From contig NZ_JAAHHW010000042.1 in NCBI RefSeq assembly GCF_010692325.1, forward strand, positions 1 through 53,090: a stretch of DNA of 53,090 nt. The letters are read 5' to 3'. The notes beneath the pieces were generated by a model. It saw nothing but the letters and a program-made list of their open reading frames with translations, did not search any database and was not told the origin of the DNA. The position numbers were made by a program, and so were the translations under genes. The DNA comes from Moorena sp. SIO3I8 (lineage in GTDB: Bacteria > Cyanobacteriota > Cyanobacteriia > Cyanobacteriales > Coleofasciculaceae). Positions 35,678-44,667 of this stretch are shown here, in pieces (position 1 is the first letter of the stretch; each line of letters begins with the position of its first letter).

Positions 35678-36904
35678 TCAACCTTCAACAATATCCCAAC
35701 GAAGCGGTGGGCTAATAATACCTTTTTCGCTTTTATTTGAACGGACTAAAAAGTTATAAACACGCAAATGGTAGTCATAGGTATAAGCCCGATTTGGTTC
35801 ATAAACCCCAACATCAACAAAATACTTACCACTGTTTAAATCTAAGCGAGATAGATGGAGTTTTATTTTTCCTTTACCTTTAATAACTGGTAATGATTCT
35901 CCCATGGTAGTTGTGTTAGTCTCAAGACAGATTTGACCATCTTCAGTACTAATGAGGACACTAAAAATTAGTCCATCAATTGCTTGAGGTGAAAAGTACT
36001 CAATGTCAATGGCTAAGGAATCACCACTATTAATCTCTAAGCTAGGTAACAGCAACACATCGGTAATTTCTACTTCTAGAGAGCCAAAGCGGTTTTCATT
36101 CATGCGCAGTTCCACACCAGACCTAGTCAGTTGGGCAGGTCTGTTGGGAGTAGGTTGCTGGGTTTGCGATCGCATTTGATTGACATACTGTCCTGCTACC
36201 ACTTTTGGCTCACCGTAAGCCATGATTTGTCCTTGTTGTAGCCACAAAGCGCGATCGCAAAGTTGCTCAATTTGCTCGCTACTGTGAGAAATTAGGACAA
36301 TAGCACAGCCAGACTCTTTCAACTGAGCAATTCGTTCCAAGCACTTAGCCTGAAATCTCAAATCCCCAACTGACAGAAACTCATCAACTAGCATCACATC
36401 TGGGTCTGTGTGGACAGCCACCGAAAACGCCAGCCGCATCTGCATCCCTGTACTATAAGTGCGCACTGGGTTATCGATAAACTGCTCAAGTTCAGCAAAC
36501 GTCACGATTTCATCGAAACGCCGCCCCACCTCTTCACGAGTAAGACCTGCTACCACACCACTAACAAAAGCGTTTTCTCGCCCAGTCAAATCTGGATGGA
36601 AACCAGCGCCCAAATCCAGCAGCGCTCCAATGGAGCCATTAACCGTAACCTTCCCTTTATCGGGTTTTCCAACCCCACCAATCAAGCGCAACAGGGTTGA
36701 TTTACCTGCCCCATTGTGACCGAGAATGCCTAGCATCTGGCCTGGGGAAACCGTGAAAGTAATATTCCGCAACGCCCAAAACCCTTCCGCTGCCATAATA
36801 TGCCGAAAACCCGACAGCGCCGCCTCCATAATGGTAAGCGGTCGCTCAGGATGATAGTAGTTAAAGCGTTTACCGAGTCCTTGAACAATAATTGCATCAA
36901 CCAT
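35678..36904 (-). CDS. wzt: Polysaccharide ABC exporter ATP-binding protein, Wzt-like
   Basis: This 408-residue protein has an ABC ATPase half with Walker A GHNGAGKSTLLRLIGGV, signature YSTGMQMRLAFSVAV, Walker B PDVMLVDEFLSVGD and the H-loop LISHSSEQI. The C-terminal part (about 255-400) is beta-rich (LRMNENRFGSLEVEITDVLL), like the Wzt carbohydrate-binding domain that recognises the capped end of a glycan. With the permease directly upstream it would export a lipid-linked polysaccharide across the inner membrane. The ATG follows the permease stop codon with no gap, and the GGAGG ribosome binding site is inside the permease's last codons, so translation is likely coupled. Confidence 0.92.
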   Translation of the reverse strand: MVDAIIVQGLGKRFNYYHPERPLTIMEAALSGFRHIMAAEGFWALRNITFTVSPGQMLGILGHNGAGKSTLLRLIGGVGKPDKGKVTVNGSIGALLDLGAGFHPDLTGRENAFVSGVVAGLTREEVGRRFDEIVTFAELEQFIDNPVRTYSTGMQMRLAFSVAVHTDPDVMLVDEFLSVGDLRFQAKCLERIAQLKESGCAIVLISHSSEQIEQLCDRALWLQQGQIMAYGEPKVVAGQYVNQMRSQTQQPTPNRPAQLTRSGVELRMNENRFGSLEVEITDVLLLPSLEINSGDSLAIDIEYFSPQAIDGLIFSVLISTEDGQICLETNTTTMGESLPVIKGKGKIKLHLSRLDLNSGKYFVDVGVYEPNRAYTYDYHLRVYNFLVRSNKSEKGIISPPLRWDIVEG

Positions 36905-37747
36905 CTATAATTCCTCCACAAAGCGATCGCTCTGCCACCGGAAAATTTGAAGACCTATAGGTAAAAACACTGCCGTGACCAAAGCCATAACTAGCAGAGC
37001 TAGCCAATCCGGTGGTGTTCCTTTAATTAGTACAGCGCGATAGGCGGTAACCAGATGCACCATCGGGTTAATGTAATAGAAAAACTGGTAATTTTTGGGC
37101 ACATTAGTAATTTCATAAAAAATAGGTGTGAGATAAAAAAACAGCTGTAGAAGTACACCGATAGTATGCTGGGTGTCGCGAAATATTACATTAAGCCCAG
37201 CTAGTATATAGGCTAAACTAATGGTAACGGAAAACTGGAGAGCTTGTAGGATTGGTAACAGTATAATTACTGGCTGTAGCTGAACACCATCGATTAACAG
37301 AAAGATAACTAATATTGGCAGGGCTAGAATAAAGTGAATCAGACCTGTTGTTACGGTAACCACCGGTAAGATAGCGTTGGGAAAACCCGGTTGTCGGATC
37401 AGGGGGCGATTACTAATAATCACCCCAGTGGCTTGGAAAAGAGAATTACTAAACCATGTCCATACCAACAAACCCGAAAATGCAAAGGAGGTATATTGAG
37501 GAATATCAACCGACAATACAAAACGGAAAACAAAGGAAAATACAGCTAGCTGGAGTAGTGGATTAAGCAGCATCCAAGCTACTCCTAAAACTGACCGTTT
37601 GTAGAGTAGCTTCATCTCCCGATTAACTAGCTCTCGTAGCAAATCATAAAGATAATAAAACCGCCACTTAGACAACGTTTTGATGTTGGATTTTCGATTT
37701 TTTATTGAAGACATTGGAGTAATATAGCATTTTAAAGCAGTTTTCAA
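36905..37747 (-). CDS. wzm: Polysaccharide ABC exporter permease, Wzm-like (ABC-2)
   Basis: This 280-residue membrane protein starts with a cytoplasmic N-terminus (LYDLLRELVNREMKLLYKRS), then VLGVAWMLLNPLLQLAVFSF. Six predicted helices include a characteristic region FYLTPIFYEITNVPKNYQFF and INPMVHLVTAYRAVLIKG. This is the ABC-2/TagG pattern of O-antigen or teichoic-acid exporters. It forms the transmembrane dimer for the downstream wzt product. Start codons at 37747 and 37714 (MSSIKNRKSN) are both possible. Confidence 0.9.
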   Translation of the reverse strand: MKTALKCYITPMSSIKNRKSNIKTLSKWRFYYLYDLLRELVNREMKLLYKRSVLGVAWMLLNPLLQLAVFSFVFRFVLSVDIPQYTSFAFSGLLVWTWFSNSLFQATGVIISNRPLIRQPGFPNAILPVVTVTTGLIHFILALPILVIFLLIDGVQLQPVIILLPILQALQFSVTISLAYILAGLNVIFRDTQHTIGVLLQLFFYLTPIFYEITNVPKNYQFFYYINPMVHLVTAYRAVLIKGTPPDWLALLVMALVTAVFLPIGLQIFRWQSDRFVEEL

Positions 37748-38120
37748 TTGGTTTATGTACTTTAGTCCTGGGTTTTAGGGAGCAGGGAGCAGGGAGCAGG
37801 GAGCAGGGAGCAGGTAAGAGTAGATAATAAAGCCTGGTTTATATATTTTAAATGCTATATTTATAGTTTTGTTTACTGTAATTAAGCAGTCAATAAAAGC
37901 TTGACAGGGCTTTATTTAACCGATTGTGCTTTCAAGTTTTAGTTATTAAAAAAAAATATTAAAACATTGATGAAATAAAAGTTTCAGTCTTTGGCTGAGA
38001 TTACAGTGTTTTTCATAACTATGAGGTACACAAGATTTTTTCACTCTTGCCCGCCCCCCTTACTAAGGGGGGTTAGGGGGGATTCCTCTTGCCTCTTGCC
38101 TCTTGCCTCTTGCCTACTCC
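37748..38120. other. Gene-free interval with heptamer arrays and C/G-rich palindrome
   Basis: (GGGAGCA)n lies at 37777-37813. The CCCCCTTACTAAGGGGGGTTAGGGGG palindrome is at 38050-38080. (GCCTCTT)n and (CCCTACT)n arrays follow at 38089-38135, running into the 3' end of the next gene. A/T-rich sequence between them probably includes the wzm promoter. Confidence 0.7.
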
Positions 38121-40781
38121 CTACTCCCTACTCCCTGTTACCTTTGCTATACGACCTTCACGTTTAACCCGCATATGGGACTGCCACAAAGACCAAACTC
38201 CAGCCAGATTACCTGTCATTTCCAACCAGATTAGGGAGATTGGATAATCACTCCAACCTCTTAGCCGTTGATAGATGCGAGATAAATGAGCAAGTGGCAA
38301 TCCCAGCACTATTTGTACCAATCCTCGCCAATCCCCATCTTGTAGCCATGTGGTCAGATTGTAAGCAACATGACCTTTACTATAGTTGTAAAGCTGACGA
38401 TGTAGCTCTGCCATCTCAGTGCGATGCTTATGCCAGACATAAGCGCTTGGCTCATAGACCAGGGTGTAGCCAGCTTTAAGTACTTTATAGAATAAGTAAG
38501 TATCTTCACCAACTCCTGAAGGCATACCGGGACCGAGGGCTTCGTTCATTAAGCCAATCTTAGGATGGCTAAATATACTGGCACGAAAAGCAGCATTAGC
38601 CGTTGCTCCTAACTTCCAAGTTGGTGCAGGCTGGTGCGAAAAGGATTCAAACCAATCTCCGTTAACCTCCAACCGCTCAAAGCCCCGTCCCAAGCCGCCA
38701 TAATTTTCAAAAGACTGTTGGGCTAAGGTTTCCAACTGTAGAGGCAAAACATTACCTGTGACAATCATTACATCCGGTCTAGCAAAAGGAGTGATCAGCT
38801 TTTCTAACCAATCTGGTGGTACAGTAACATCATCATCCGTCGCAATCACAATATCCCCGGTACTAGCAACAAAGCCAGCATTGCGAGCATAAGCTAGTCC
38901 CTGACGGGATTCACTAACTAGGACAACATCAGGAAACTCCGCAACCACTGGTGGAGTCCAACCAGAAGCGGGATGATTATCAACTACAATAATTTCCAAT
39001 TGTCGAGTAGACTCTTGGGCAACTAGGCTCGACAAACACTTCCGCAAATCTTGGGGTCGGTCATAGGTAGCGATGATAATATAAACTGGTATATTATCAG
39101 GTAAAGAGGTTAGTAAATCAGTCTCTTTATCCGTGAATTTATAGTGATTAGTTAAGATAGATAGTGCTTGAGTCTGGCAGTAATCCCTACTGAAGTTAAG
39201 GTCTAATTCGAGCAGCTTATGACCAAACTGATTGACAATAACTTCAATTAAGCGATTCTTGCTAATCCCTCGATCAGGGTTAGCAATATCAACGCTACCT
39301 AAAAGGTGATCATGCCATTTCACAAAGACTCGTACTGATGAATACTCTTTTACATCAGTTAATGCCTGTAAAGGTTTCCGTAGATCGACAGTGCGCACTG
39401 CCATACCTGGATTAGTTTTAATCTTTGGTATTTCTTCCTTAGTCAGAGCGGGAAAGATAGGGTCAGAAAAAATCGGGTAGGGAACACTATTTATATCAAC
39501 TTCTGTTTCTCGTTCTTGGTTACCGAAAGATTGAGTAATCTCAGCAGCAGTGTGGCGAGCTTTGTGATAGCGAGTTAAACCAGTGAAGCAGCCTTTGAAT
39601 TCAGCCAGAATTAAATCCCGTGGGAAGCGAGTGGGGTTTTTGAAATCAAGACACAAACGTCTTAAATTCCAATAAACTATCCACCAGAGCAAAAGCAAGA
39701 AGAAAGACAGAAACTCTTCTGGATAGGCAAAGACGCTACGGATAGCGTAAGAAAACAGACCAATACTGTTATTAGTAATTTGCGTACGCAACTTAGCATA
39801 ATCCCGTCGATGTCGATGGCGCACTATGGCACTAGGCTCATAGACCAGGGTATGTCCTTCCTTCACCACCCGGAAAAACATTTCTAAATCACCACCACCA
39901 TTAGTGACAGTACCCACATCCAAAGCAGGGTCAAAGAAACCAATATCATCAAAGACTGAGCGGCGATAAGCCATGTTTGCCCCTGTACCGAATTGTCCAG
40001 TACCCAGGAATTTCCAAGGCATTTTGTTGCCTCGATTAACCTGATACCACTTACGCCTCATGCCTCGCCCGAAGCCGCCATACATTTCAAACAGCACTTG
40101 TGCTTCAGTTTCCAATTCATAAGGCACAACTAACCCAGTCACTGCCATAACGTCAGGATGTTTAATAAACACTAGGGCTAATGCTTTTAGCCATCCTGAA
40201 TCAACCACTACATCATCATCAGTATAGGCAATAATGTCTCCTTTAGCTTCAATAATGGCTCGGTTTCTCGCCCAATCTAAACCCGGACGATGTTCACAAA
40301 CATAACGAACATTAGCATAAGTTTTTACCAGTTTTTTTGTGCTATCATTTGTGGGAGCATTATCAACAACTAAAATATCTAAGTAAGGATAATCCAGTTG
40401 ATTGATAGCGTTTAAACATAGAGCAATATCAGCAGTGCGATCGCGAGTACAAACCGCAACCGTTACTAACGGCAACTTTCCCTTATACTCCGGTGGTGGC
40501 ACATCCAACAAATCCTCAAGACACAAGCTTTCGCGTCCGAGGGGTAAGGATAATCCATTGTACAAAAGACGATTGATAATCGTCTCGCTATGGTCTTCCA
40601 GAATACATTTACTTAAGGTTTGTGCTGTGCAGTGACCATTAGTAATTGGTGCTTTAACATATCCAATTGGCGCACCATGGAAGCGAAGCAGTCCTTGCAC
40701 TCCCATATAGCCATCTAAACCATCAAGAGTAGTCAGGGGGCGGCTCAACTCAATGTCCACTACTTTGATTGGATAAAGCAT
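38121..40781 (-). CDS. Tandem double GT2 glycosyltransferase
   Basis: This 886-residue protein is built from two similar halves. Each begins with an 80-residue domain: VVDIELSRPLTTLDGLDGY... and VRTVDLRKPLQALTDVKEY..., which share D-(I/L)-x-x-P-L-x-x-L and a later (R/K)-x-H-x-x-(P/L)-(I/L)-G. A GT2 domain follows in each. The first (about 100-345) has TVAVCTRDRTADIALCLNAI and DXD-type IAYTDDDVVVD. The second (about 550-800) has YIIIATYDRPQDLRKCLSSL, IATDDDVTV and GVGEDTYLFYKV. A hydrophobic segment follows the first (LSFFLLLLWWIVYW). It would transfer two sugars or act processively in polysaccharide assembly for the Wzm/Wzt exporter. The repeat suggests internal duplication of a whole gene. 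Confidence 0.88.
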   Translation of the reverse strand: MLYPIKVVDIELSRPLTTLDGLDGYMGVQGLLRFHGAPIGYVKAPITNGHCTAQTLSKCILEDHSETIINRLLYNGLSLPLGRESLCLEDLLDVPPPEYKGKLPLVTVAVCTRDRTADIALCLNAINQLDYPYLDILVVDNAPTNDSTKKLVKTYANVRYVCEHRPGLDWARNRAIIEAKGDIIAYTDDDVVVDSGWLKALALVFIKHPDVMAVTGLVVPYELETEAQVLFEMYGGFGRGMRRKWYQVNRGNKMPWKFLGTGQFGTGANMAYRRSVFDDIGFFDPALDVGTVTNGGGDLEMFFRVVKEGHTLVYEPSAIVRHRHRRDYAKLRTQITNNSIGLFSYAIRSVFAYPEEFLSFFLLLLWWIVYWNLRRLCLDFKNPTRFPRDLILAEFKGCFTGLTRYHKARHTAAEITQSFGNQERETEVDINSVPYPIFSDPIFPALTKEEIPKIKTNPGMAVRTVDLRKPLQALTDVKEYSSVRVFVKWHDHLLGSVDIANPDRGISKNRLIEVIVNQFGHKLLELDLNFSRDYCQTQALSILTNHYKFTDKETDLLTSLPDNIPVYIIIATYDRPQDLRKCLSSLVAQESTRQLEIIVVDNHPASGWTPPVVAEFPDVVLVSESRQGLAYARNAGFVASTGDIVIATDDDVTVPPDWLEKLITPFARPDVMIVTGNVLPLQLETLAQQSFENYGGLGRGFERLEVNGDWFESFSHQPAPTWKLGATANAAFRASIFSHPKIGLMNEALGPGMPSGVGEDTYLFYKVLKAGYTLVYEPSAYVWHKHRTEMAELHRQLYNYSKGHVAYNLTTWLQDGDWRGLVQIVLGLPLAHLSRIYQRLRGWSDYPISLIWLEMTGNLAGVWSLWQSHMRVKREGRIAKVTGSRE

Positions 40782-40794
40782 AACCGAAAATTCC

Positions 40795-41861
40795 TTATAT
40801 CATCAGCAGTGAACGGTGTAATAAATTTCCAAGCAAGAGCTTGAAATATAGACTACCTCGGCGTTTCGTTAAATCCGCATAACTGACTGATAAACCCGGT
40901 TTATTAACATAATTATCAGATTTCAGCTTAGTGATCATTCTAAATATGCTTTTAATGAACAAAAAATACAACCCATAGCGAAAAATAGGCGTTATAAAAT
41001 CCGCTTTCAAAGCTTGAGATAGCCAAAATAACGTACTGCGATCGCTACTACACTGACTACTTTGTCGTGCCAAATACATATAAAAACTACTCTTAGACAA
41101 TCGATAAAGTGCTGCTGGAATCTCCGGATGCCTTTGTTGAACGTCACCTAGCATCAAACCATGAGACTTAGCCATTTGGCTGTAGTCGCGAGACATACTA
41201 CTAACAATCTTGCGATAGCCAATCATAAATTCTGGCACAACAGCAAATTCATAATGTTCTGCAATGCCCAGATAGAGCTCCCAATCCTCACACCCCTGAG
41301 CCTGTTGTGCGTTCAATTGACAGTTGTAGCCACCCACGGTCTCAAAACAACAGGCGCGAATCACAGATGCACTAGCATTGCCTAAAAAGTTATGACATAC
41401 CAGAGTTTTATAAACCTTTCCCTCTATAGTTGAAGCACGGAAATCTCCAGTCAGTGAATTTTCTTCATTAATATCCACCGACCAAGCATAAACCAACCCT
41501 ACCGCTGGATCGGTTGCCAAGAAGCGTTTAACTTGCTTTTCTAAATTTTGCGGATACCAAATATCATCAGCATCCAGGGGAGCAATATAATCTCCCTTCG
41601 CGTTTTTAATCCCTAAATTACGAGCAGCAGCCACCCCTAAATTTGGTTGTTGTAGTAAACACGCTGATCGTCCTCAGCAATAGATTGAACAATCTCAGCT
41701 GTGCGGTCTTGAGAACCGTCATCTACCACTATCACTTCCAGGTTTTTATAGGTCTGAGAAAGAACAAACTGTAATGTGATTTCAATAAACTGCTCTGTAT
41801 TATAGGCAGGGATAATCACTGAAACCAGTGGTAAGCTATCAACTGTTTTAACAACCGACAT
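40795..41861 (-). pseudogene. GT2 glycosyltransferase, split by a 1-nt frameshift
   Basis: The first frame (41861-41637) gives the GT-A start [20 protein letters not shown] and [16 protein letters not shown], and stops after VYYNNQI. The second frame (from about 41650 to 40795) continues [20 protein letters not shown] and the DXD motif APLDADDIWYP. One inserted base near 41652-41656 (for example CAACAACC from CCAACAACC) would join them into one protein of about 354 residues. All motifs are otherwise intact, so the break is recent or a sequencing error. It precedes the double GT2 by 13 bp and should belong to that operon. Confidence 0.8.
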
Positions 41862-42240
41862 TTGGTGATTTAAATTTTATATCTATACTTTTCACAGAGA
41901 TAAACTGAGTTTTTAATTTAGCTATCAGCGTTTAGCTATATCAAATGGGCTGACTATCCGCTGACTGCTGATACCGGATTGCTGACTGCTCAACCTGTAG
42001 ACACAACCTCTATTACAAGTACAGAGTTACTCAGTCAATTCAGGACTTTTTGAAAAAAAAATCCCTACTAGGGATTATTCGGTAGTTTTGTTAAAGCCAA
42101 TCAACGAGTTAGTTTAATTTATTATCAACTGATAATTTTAACTAAACTAATGTTAAACTATTGGAGGGTATTATTGAGATGCAGAGTAACGATTTAATCT
42201 CAAAATATCAATCAGTAATTGAAGGTAAATTTTCTAAAGA
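41862..42240. other. Divergent gene-free interval, 379 bp
   Basis: It separates minus-strand and plus-strand glycosyltransferase operons and should hold both promoters. A short stem (ATCCCT / AGGGAT, 42061-42075) is preceded on the + strand by nine A residues. On the minus strand it is therefore hairpin-plus-T-run, shaped like an intrinsic terminator or attenuator in the leader of the split GT2 gene. GCTGACTG-type short repeats are at 41950-41992. Confidence 0.5.
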
Positions 42241-43311
42241 ATGGTTGACTCTGCTAGACTAACTATCTCCGTCATTATCCCCGTATACAACGGAGGGGAA
42301 GACTTTCACCAATGTCTTGCCAGACTATCTCAAGCTGCATCCCCTCCCGATCAAGTGATTGTAGTAGCTGACGGCGATACTGATGGCTCATGGCGTCTAG
42401 CCCAAGACTTTGGAGCCACGGTAATTCGATTGCCCACAGCAGGGGGTCCGGCTAAAGCCCGAAACCTGGGAGCGAAAGTAGCACAGAGCGATATCCTGTT
42501 CTTTATAGATGCTGATGTAGCAATCTATCGGGATACTATTGCTCAAGTGCTGAAAATCTTTAACAATGAACCTAATTTAACCGCTTTAATTGGTTCCTAT
42601 GACGATGCTCCCGGTGCTGCTAATTTCCTTTCCCAGTACAAAAATTTACTCCACCACTACACTCACCAAACCGCATCTGAACAAGCATCGACCTTCTGGG
42701 GTGCCTGTGGCGCAATCCGTCGTGACATCTTTATTGCCATGGGTGGCTTTGAGGAAAATTATCGTCAACCCTGTATTGAAGATATTGAGTTAGGCTATCG
42801 ACTCAAGGAAAAAGGTTACAGGATTAAGCTGTGTAAGACTCTACGGGTGAAACATCTCAAGCGCTGGGGCATAATTTCTCTGCTTAGAGCTGACTTTTTC
42901 TACCGCGCCTTGCCCTGGACTGCCGTAATTCTCAAGGTTCACGACGCAAGTCCGGAAAACTGTCGTGAGTTTATCAGTGACTTGAACCTAAAACTGTCTA
43001 GTCGTATTAGTGTGGTGTTGGTCTATGCTCTACTAGGTGTTTTAGTTACAGCTTATTGGTGGTCTAGTACTCTGATTGCTATGGCTACCTGTGTGTTTAG
43101 TCTCGCCCTGCTAGTACTCAACAGACCTGTCTACCAATTCTTTTATCAAAAGCGTGGTCTACTATTCACTATACGAACCGTTCCATGGCACTGGCTGTAT
43201 TACTTTTACAGCGGACTTGCGTTTGCCATTGGTATAGTTCGTTATTGGTTTAAAAAGTACATAAAAACTCTGATCGACTTGCCTAATATATCAGGCTTAA
43301 ATCATTATTGA
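42241..43311 (+). CDS. GT2 glycosyltransferase with C-terminal membrane helices
   Basis: This 356-residue protein has a GT-A domain with ISVIIPVYNGGEDFHQCLAR, QVIVVADGDTDGSWRLAQDF, the nucleotide-sugar DXD in ILFFIDADVAIY and the acidic acceptor motif QPCIEDIELGYRLKEKGYRI. Two or three hydrophobic helices at the C-terminus (about 255-300 and 318-335) would keep it on the inner membrane face. It is probably part of the polysaccharide pathway. An inverted repeat overlaps its stop codon and may end transcription. No other gene follows in the same intact operon. Confidence 0.9.
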   Translation: MVDSARLTISVIIPVYNGGEDFHQCLARLSQAASPPDQVIVVADGDTDGSWRLAQDFGATVIRLPTAGGPAKARNLGAKVAQSDILFFIDADVAIYRDTIAQVLKIFNNEPNLTALIGSYDDAPGAANFLSQYKNLLHHYTHQTASEQASTFWGACGAIRRDIFIAMGGFEENYRQPCIEDIELGYRLKEKGYRIKLCKTLRVKHLKRWGIISLLRADFFYRALPWTAVILKVHDASPENCREFISDLNLKLSSRISVVLVYALLGVLVTAYWWSSTLIAMATCVFSLALLVLNRPVYQFFYQKRGLLFTIRTVPWHWLYYFYSGLAFAIGIVRYWFKKYIKTLIDLPNISGLNHY

Positions 43312-43324
43312 AGCCTGATATATT
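43285..43324 (+). terminator. Inverted repeat spanning the stop codon of the GT2 gene
   Basis: The 14-bp arms AATATATCAGGCTT and AAGCCTGATATATT surround a 12-nt loop. The left arm is inside the coding sequence and the stop codon is in the loop region. There is no T-run, so it may stabilise the 3' end rather than terminate. Confidence 0.5.
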
Positions 43325-43464
43325 GCTGAATCATTAATCTAAAATAACGTTAAATATAAGGTTTAATTTTAGGGTTAACCTAGAATTGCGATCGCTATGG
43401 AATAAAAATCGATATTCTCCTACTAAGCACTCAACACTCACCACTGACGCACTATTTTTAATCA

Positions 43465-43863
43465 ATGGAACATTATCCCGTAGTGATTACAGGCGCAGGA
43501 CCGGCTGGTCTTACTGCTGCCTATGACCTGGTTAAACAAGGCATTAAACCTATCGTTCTAGAAAAATCCAATAAAGTCGGTGGTATTGCTCGCACCGAAG
43601 TCTACAAAGGCTATCGCTTCGATATTGGTGGTCATCGCTTCTATACCAAAGTAGAAGCAGCGCATCAACGTTGGCAAGAGGTTTTAGGGCAAGACTTTAT
43701 CAAAGTTCCCCGCATGTCACGCATTTATTACCAGGGTAAATTCTACGACTATCCCCTCTCAATCTTTAACACCCTATCGAATCTAGGCATCATTAACAGT
43801 CTGGTTATTTTGCTCAGCTACTTCAAGGCAAAAATCAAGGCAAAATGGCGACCTTTAGACTGA
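43465..43863 (+). pseudogene. Truncated FAD-dependent amine-oxidase-like oxidoreductase (N-terminal third)
   Basis: The 132 residues begin with the dinucleotide-binding motif VVITGAGPAGLTAAYDLVKQ. They continue with LEKSNKVGGIARTEVYKGYR and FDIGGHRFYTKVEAAHQRW, as in the protoporphyrinogen-oxidase-like/UDP-galactopyranose-mutase-like family of about 500 residues. Homology stops at about residue 125 (LLSYFKAKIKAK). The rest of the FAD domain and the substrate domain are missing. The following ~200 bp encode an unrelated open stretch, so the truncation is a deletion or rearrangement rather than a simple stop. Confidence 0.8.
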
Positions 43864-43866
43864 TTA

Positions 43867-44070
43867 TAACTCCCCATCTGATGACGTCAGATTTAGTAAA
43901 AAAACAAGTCAATGGTATTAATTATTTTTCTCCACAAGATATCTCTCCAGAAGACTATGAGCTATGCTGGTCTGCCAAACTACCTTGTGCATTTGAACTA
44001 GAAGATAATATCCAACTTCGCGATCCAAACCGTGGTATTAAAGGTGGTTTTAGGAAAGGGAAAAGGGAGT
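43867..44070 (+). pseudogene. Unrecognised coding fragment
   Basis: An open stretch reads TPHLMTSDLVKKQVNGINYF, then SPQDISPEDYELCWSAKLPC and IQLRDPNRGIKGGF, and runs into a tandem heptamer array. It looks like real protein sequence by composition, but I cannot name the family. It is joined directly to the truncated oxidoreductase in another frame, so it is most likely a leftover of a different gene brought together by deletion. Confidence 0.4.
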
Positions 44071-44180
44071 AGGGAGTAGGGAGTAGGGAGTAGGGAGTAG
44101 CTCACAGGGGTAGGTTTTTTACTTTGGAGATAGGTAATAGGTAATAGGTAATAGGTAATAGGTAATAGGTAATAGGTAAT
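44053..44180. repeat. (GGGAGTA)n and (TAGGTAA)n heptamer arrays
   Basis: About six GGGAGTA units (44065-44098) and, after a short spacer, about eight TAGGTAA units (44130-44178). A GC-rich palindrome CGGTGCGCGTTCACGCGCACCG follows at 44236-44258 and part of the CTTAGTAAGGGGGG repeat at 44328-44342. The interval 44180-44667 otherwise holds no gene. It includes TTGACA (44512-44517) and TATAGG (44534-44539), 16 bp apart, a possible promoter for the next gene. Confidence 0.85.
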
Positions 44181-44667
44181 GGGGAGAGGGTTTTTTTCAG
44201 GTTATGCAATACTTTTTATTAATAAAAATTCCCCACGGTGCGCGTTCACGCGCACCGCTATCTCCCGATCTCCCTATCTGCCCACTTCCCCACCAATTAA
44301 ATTTTAGCAGGACGCAAAAAACCGCCCTGCTTAGTAAGGGGGGAATGGGAGCACGGGAGAGGGTTTGACGGTTTTTTTTGATAACTGAATAATATCCAAT
44401 TTAAATCTGCAACAGCTTAGTTTTTTTGTAATTAAATAAACACTATATGTGGAAAATCCATTGTCAACAAGCACAATAAGGCCGGGTTTATTAAGAAATA
44501 TTAGTAGTTTATTGACAATATAGATTTACCCTGTATAGGTAATTAGAGTGACAAAGTAAGCGTAGTCGATCGCTTTTAGCGGCTCCTAGGTCGCATCGCG
44601 TAGCGTGACCAAAGGTCAATCCCGGGTGCTAGTGCATAAACAGATCACAGAACATAGGGTATATAAG

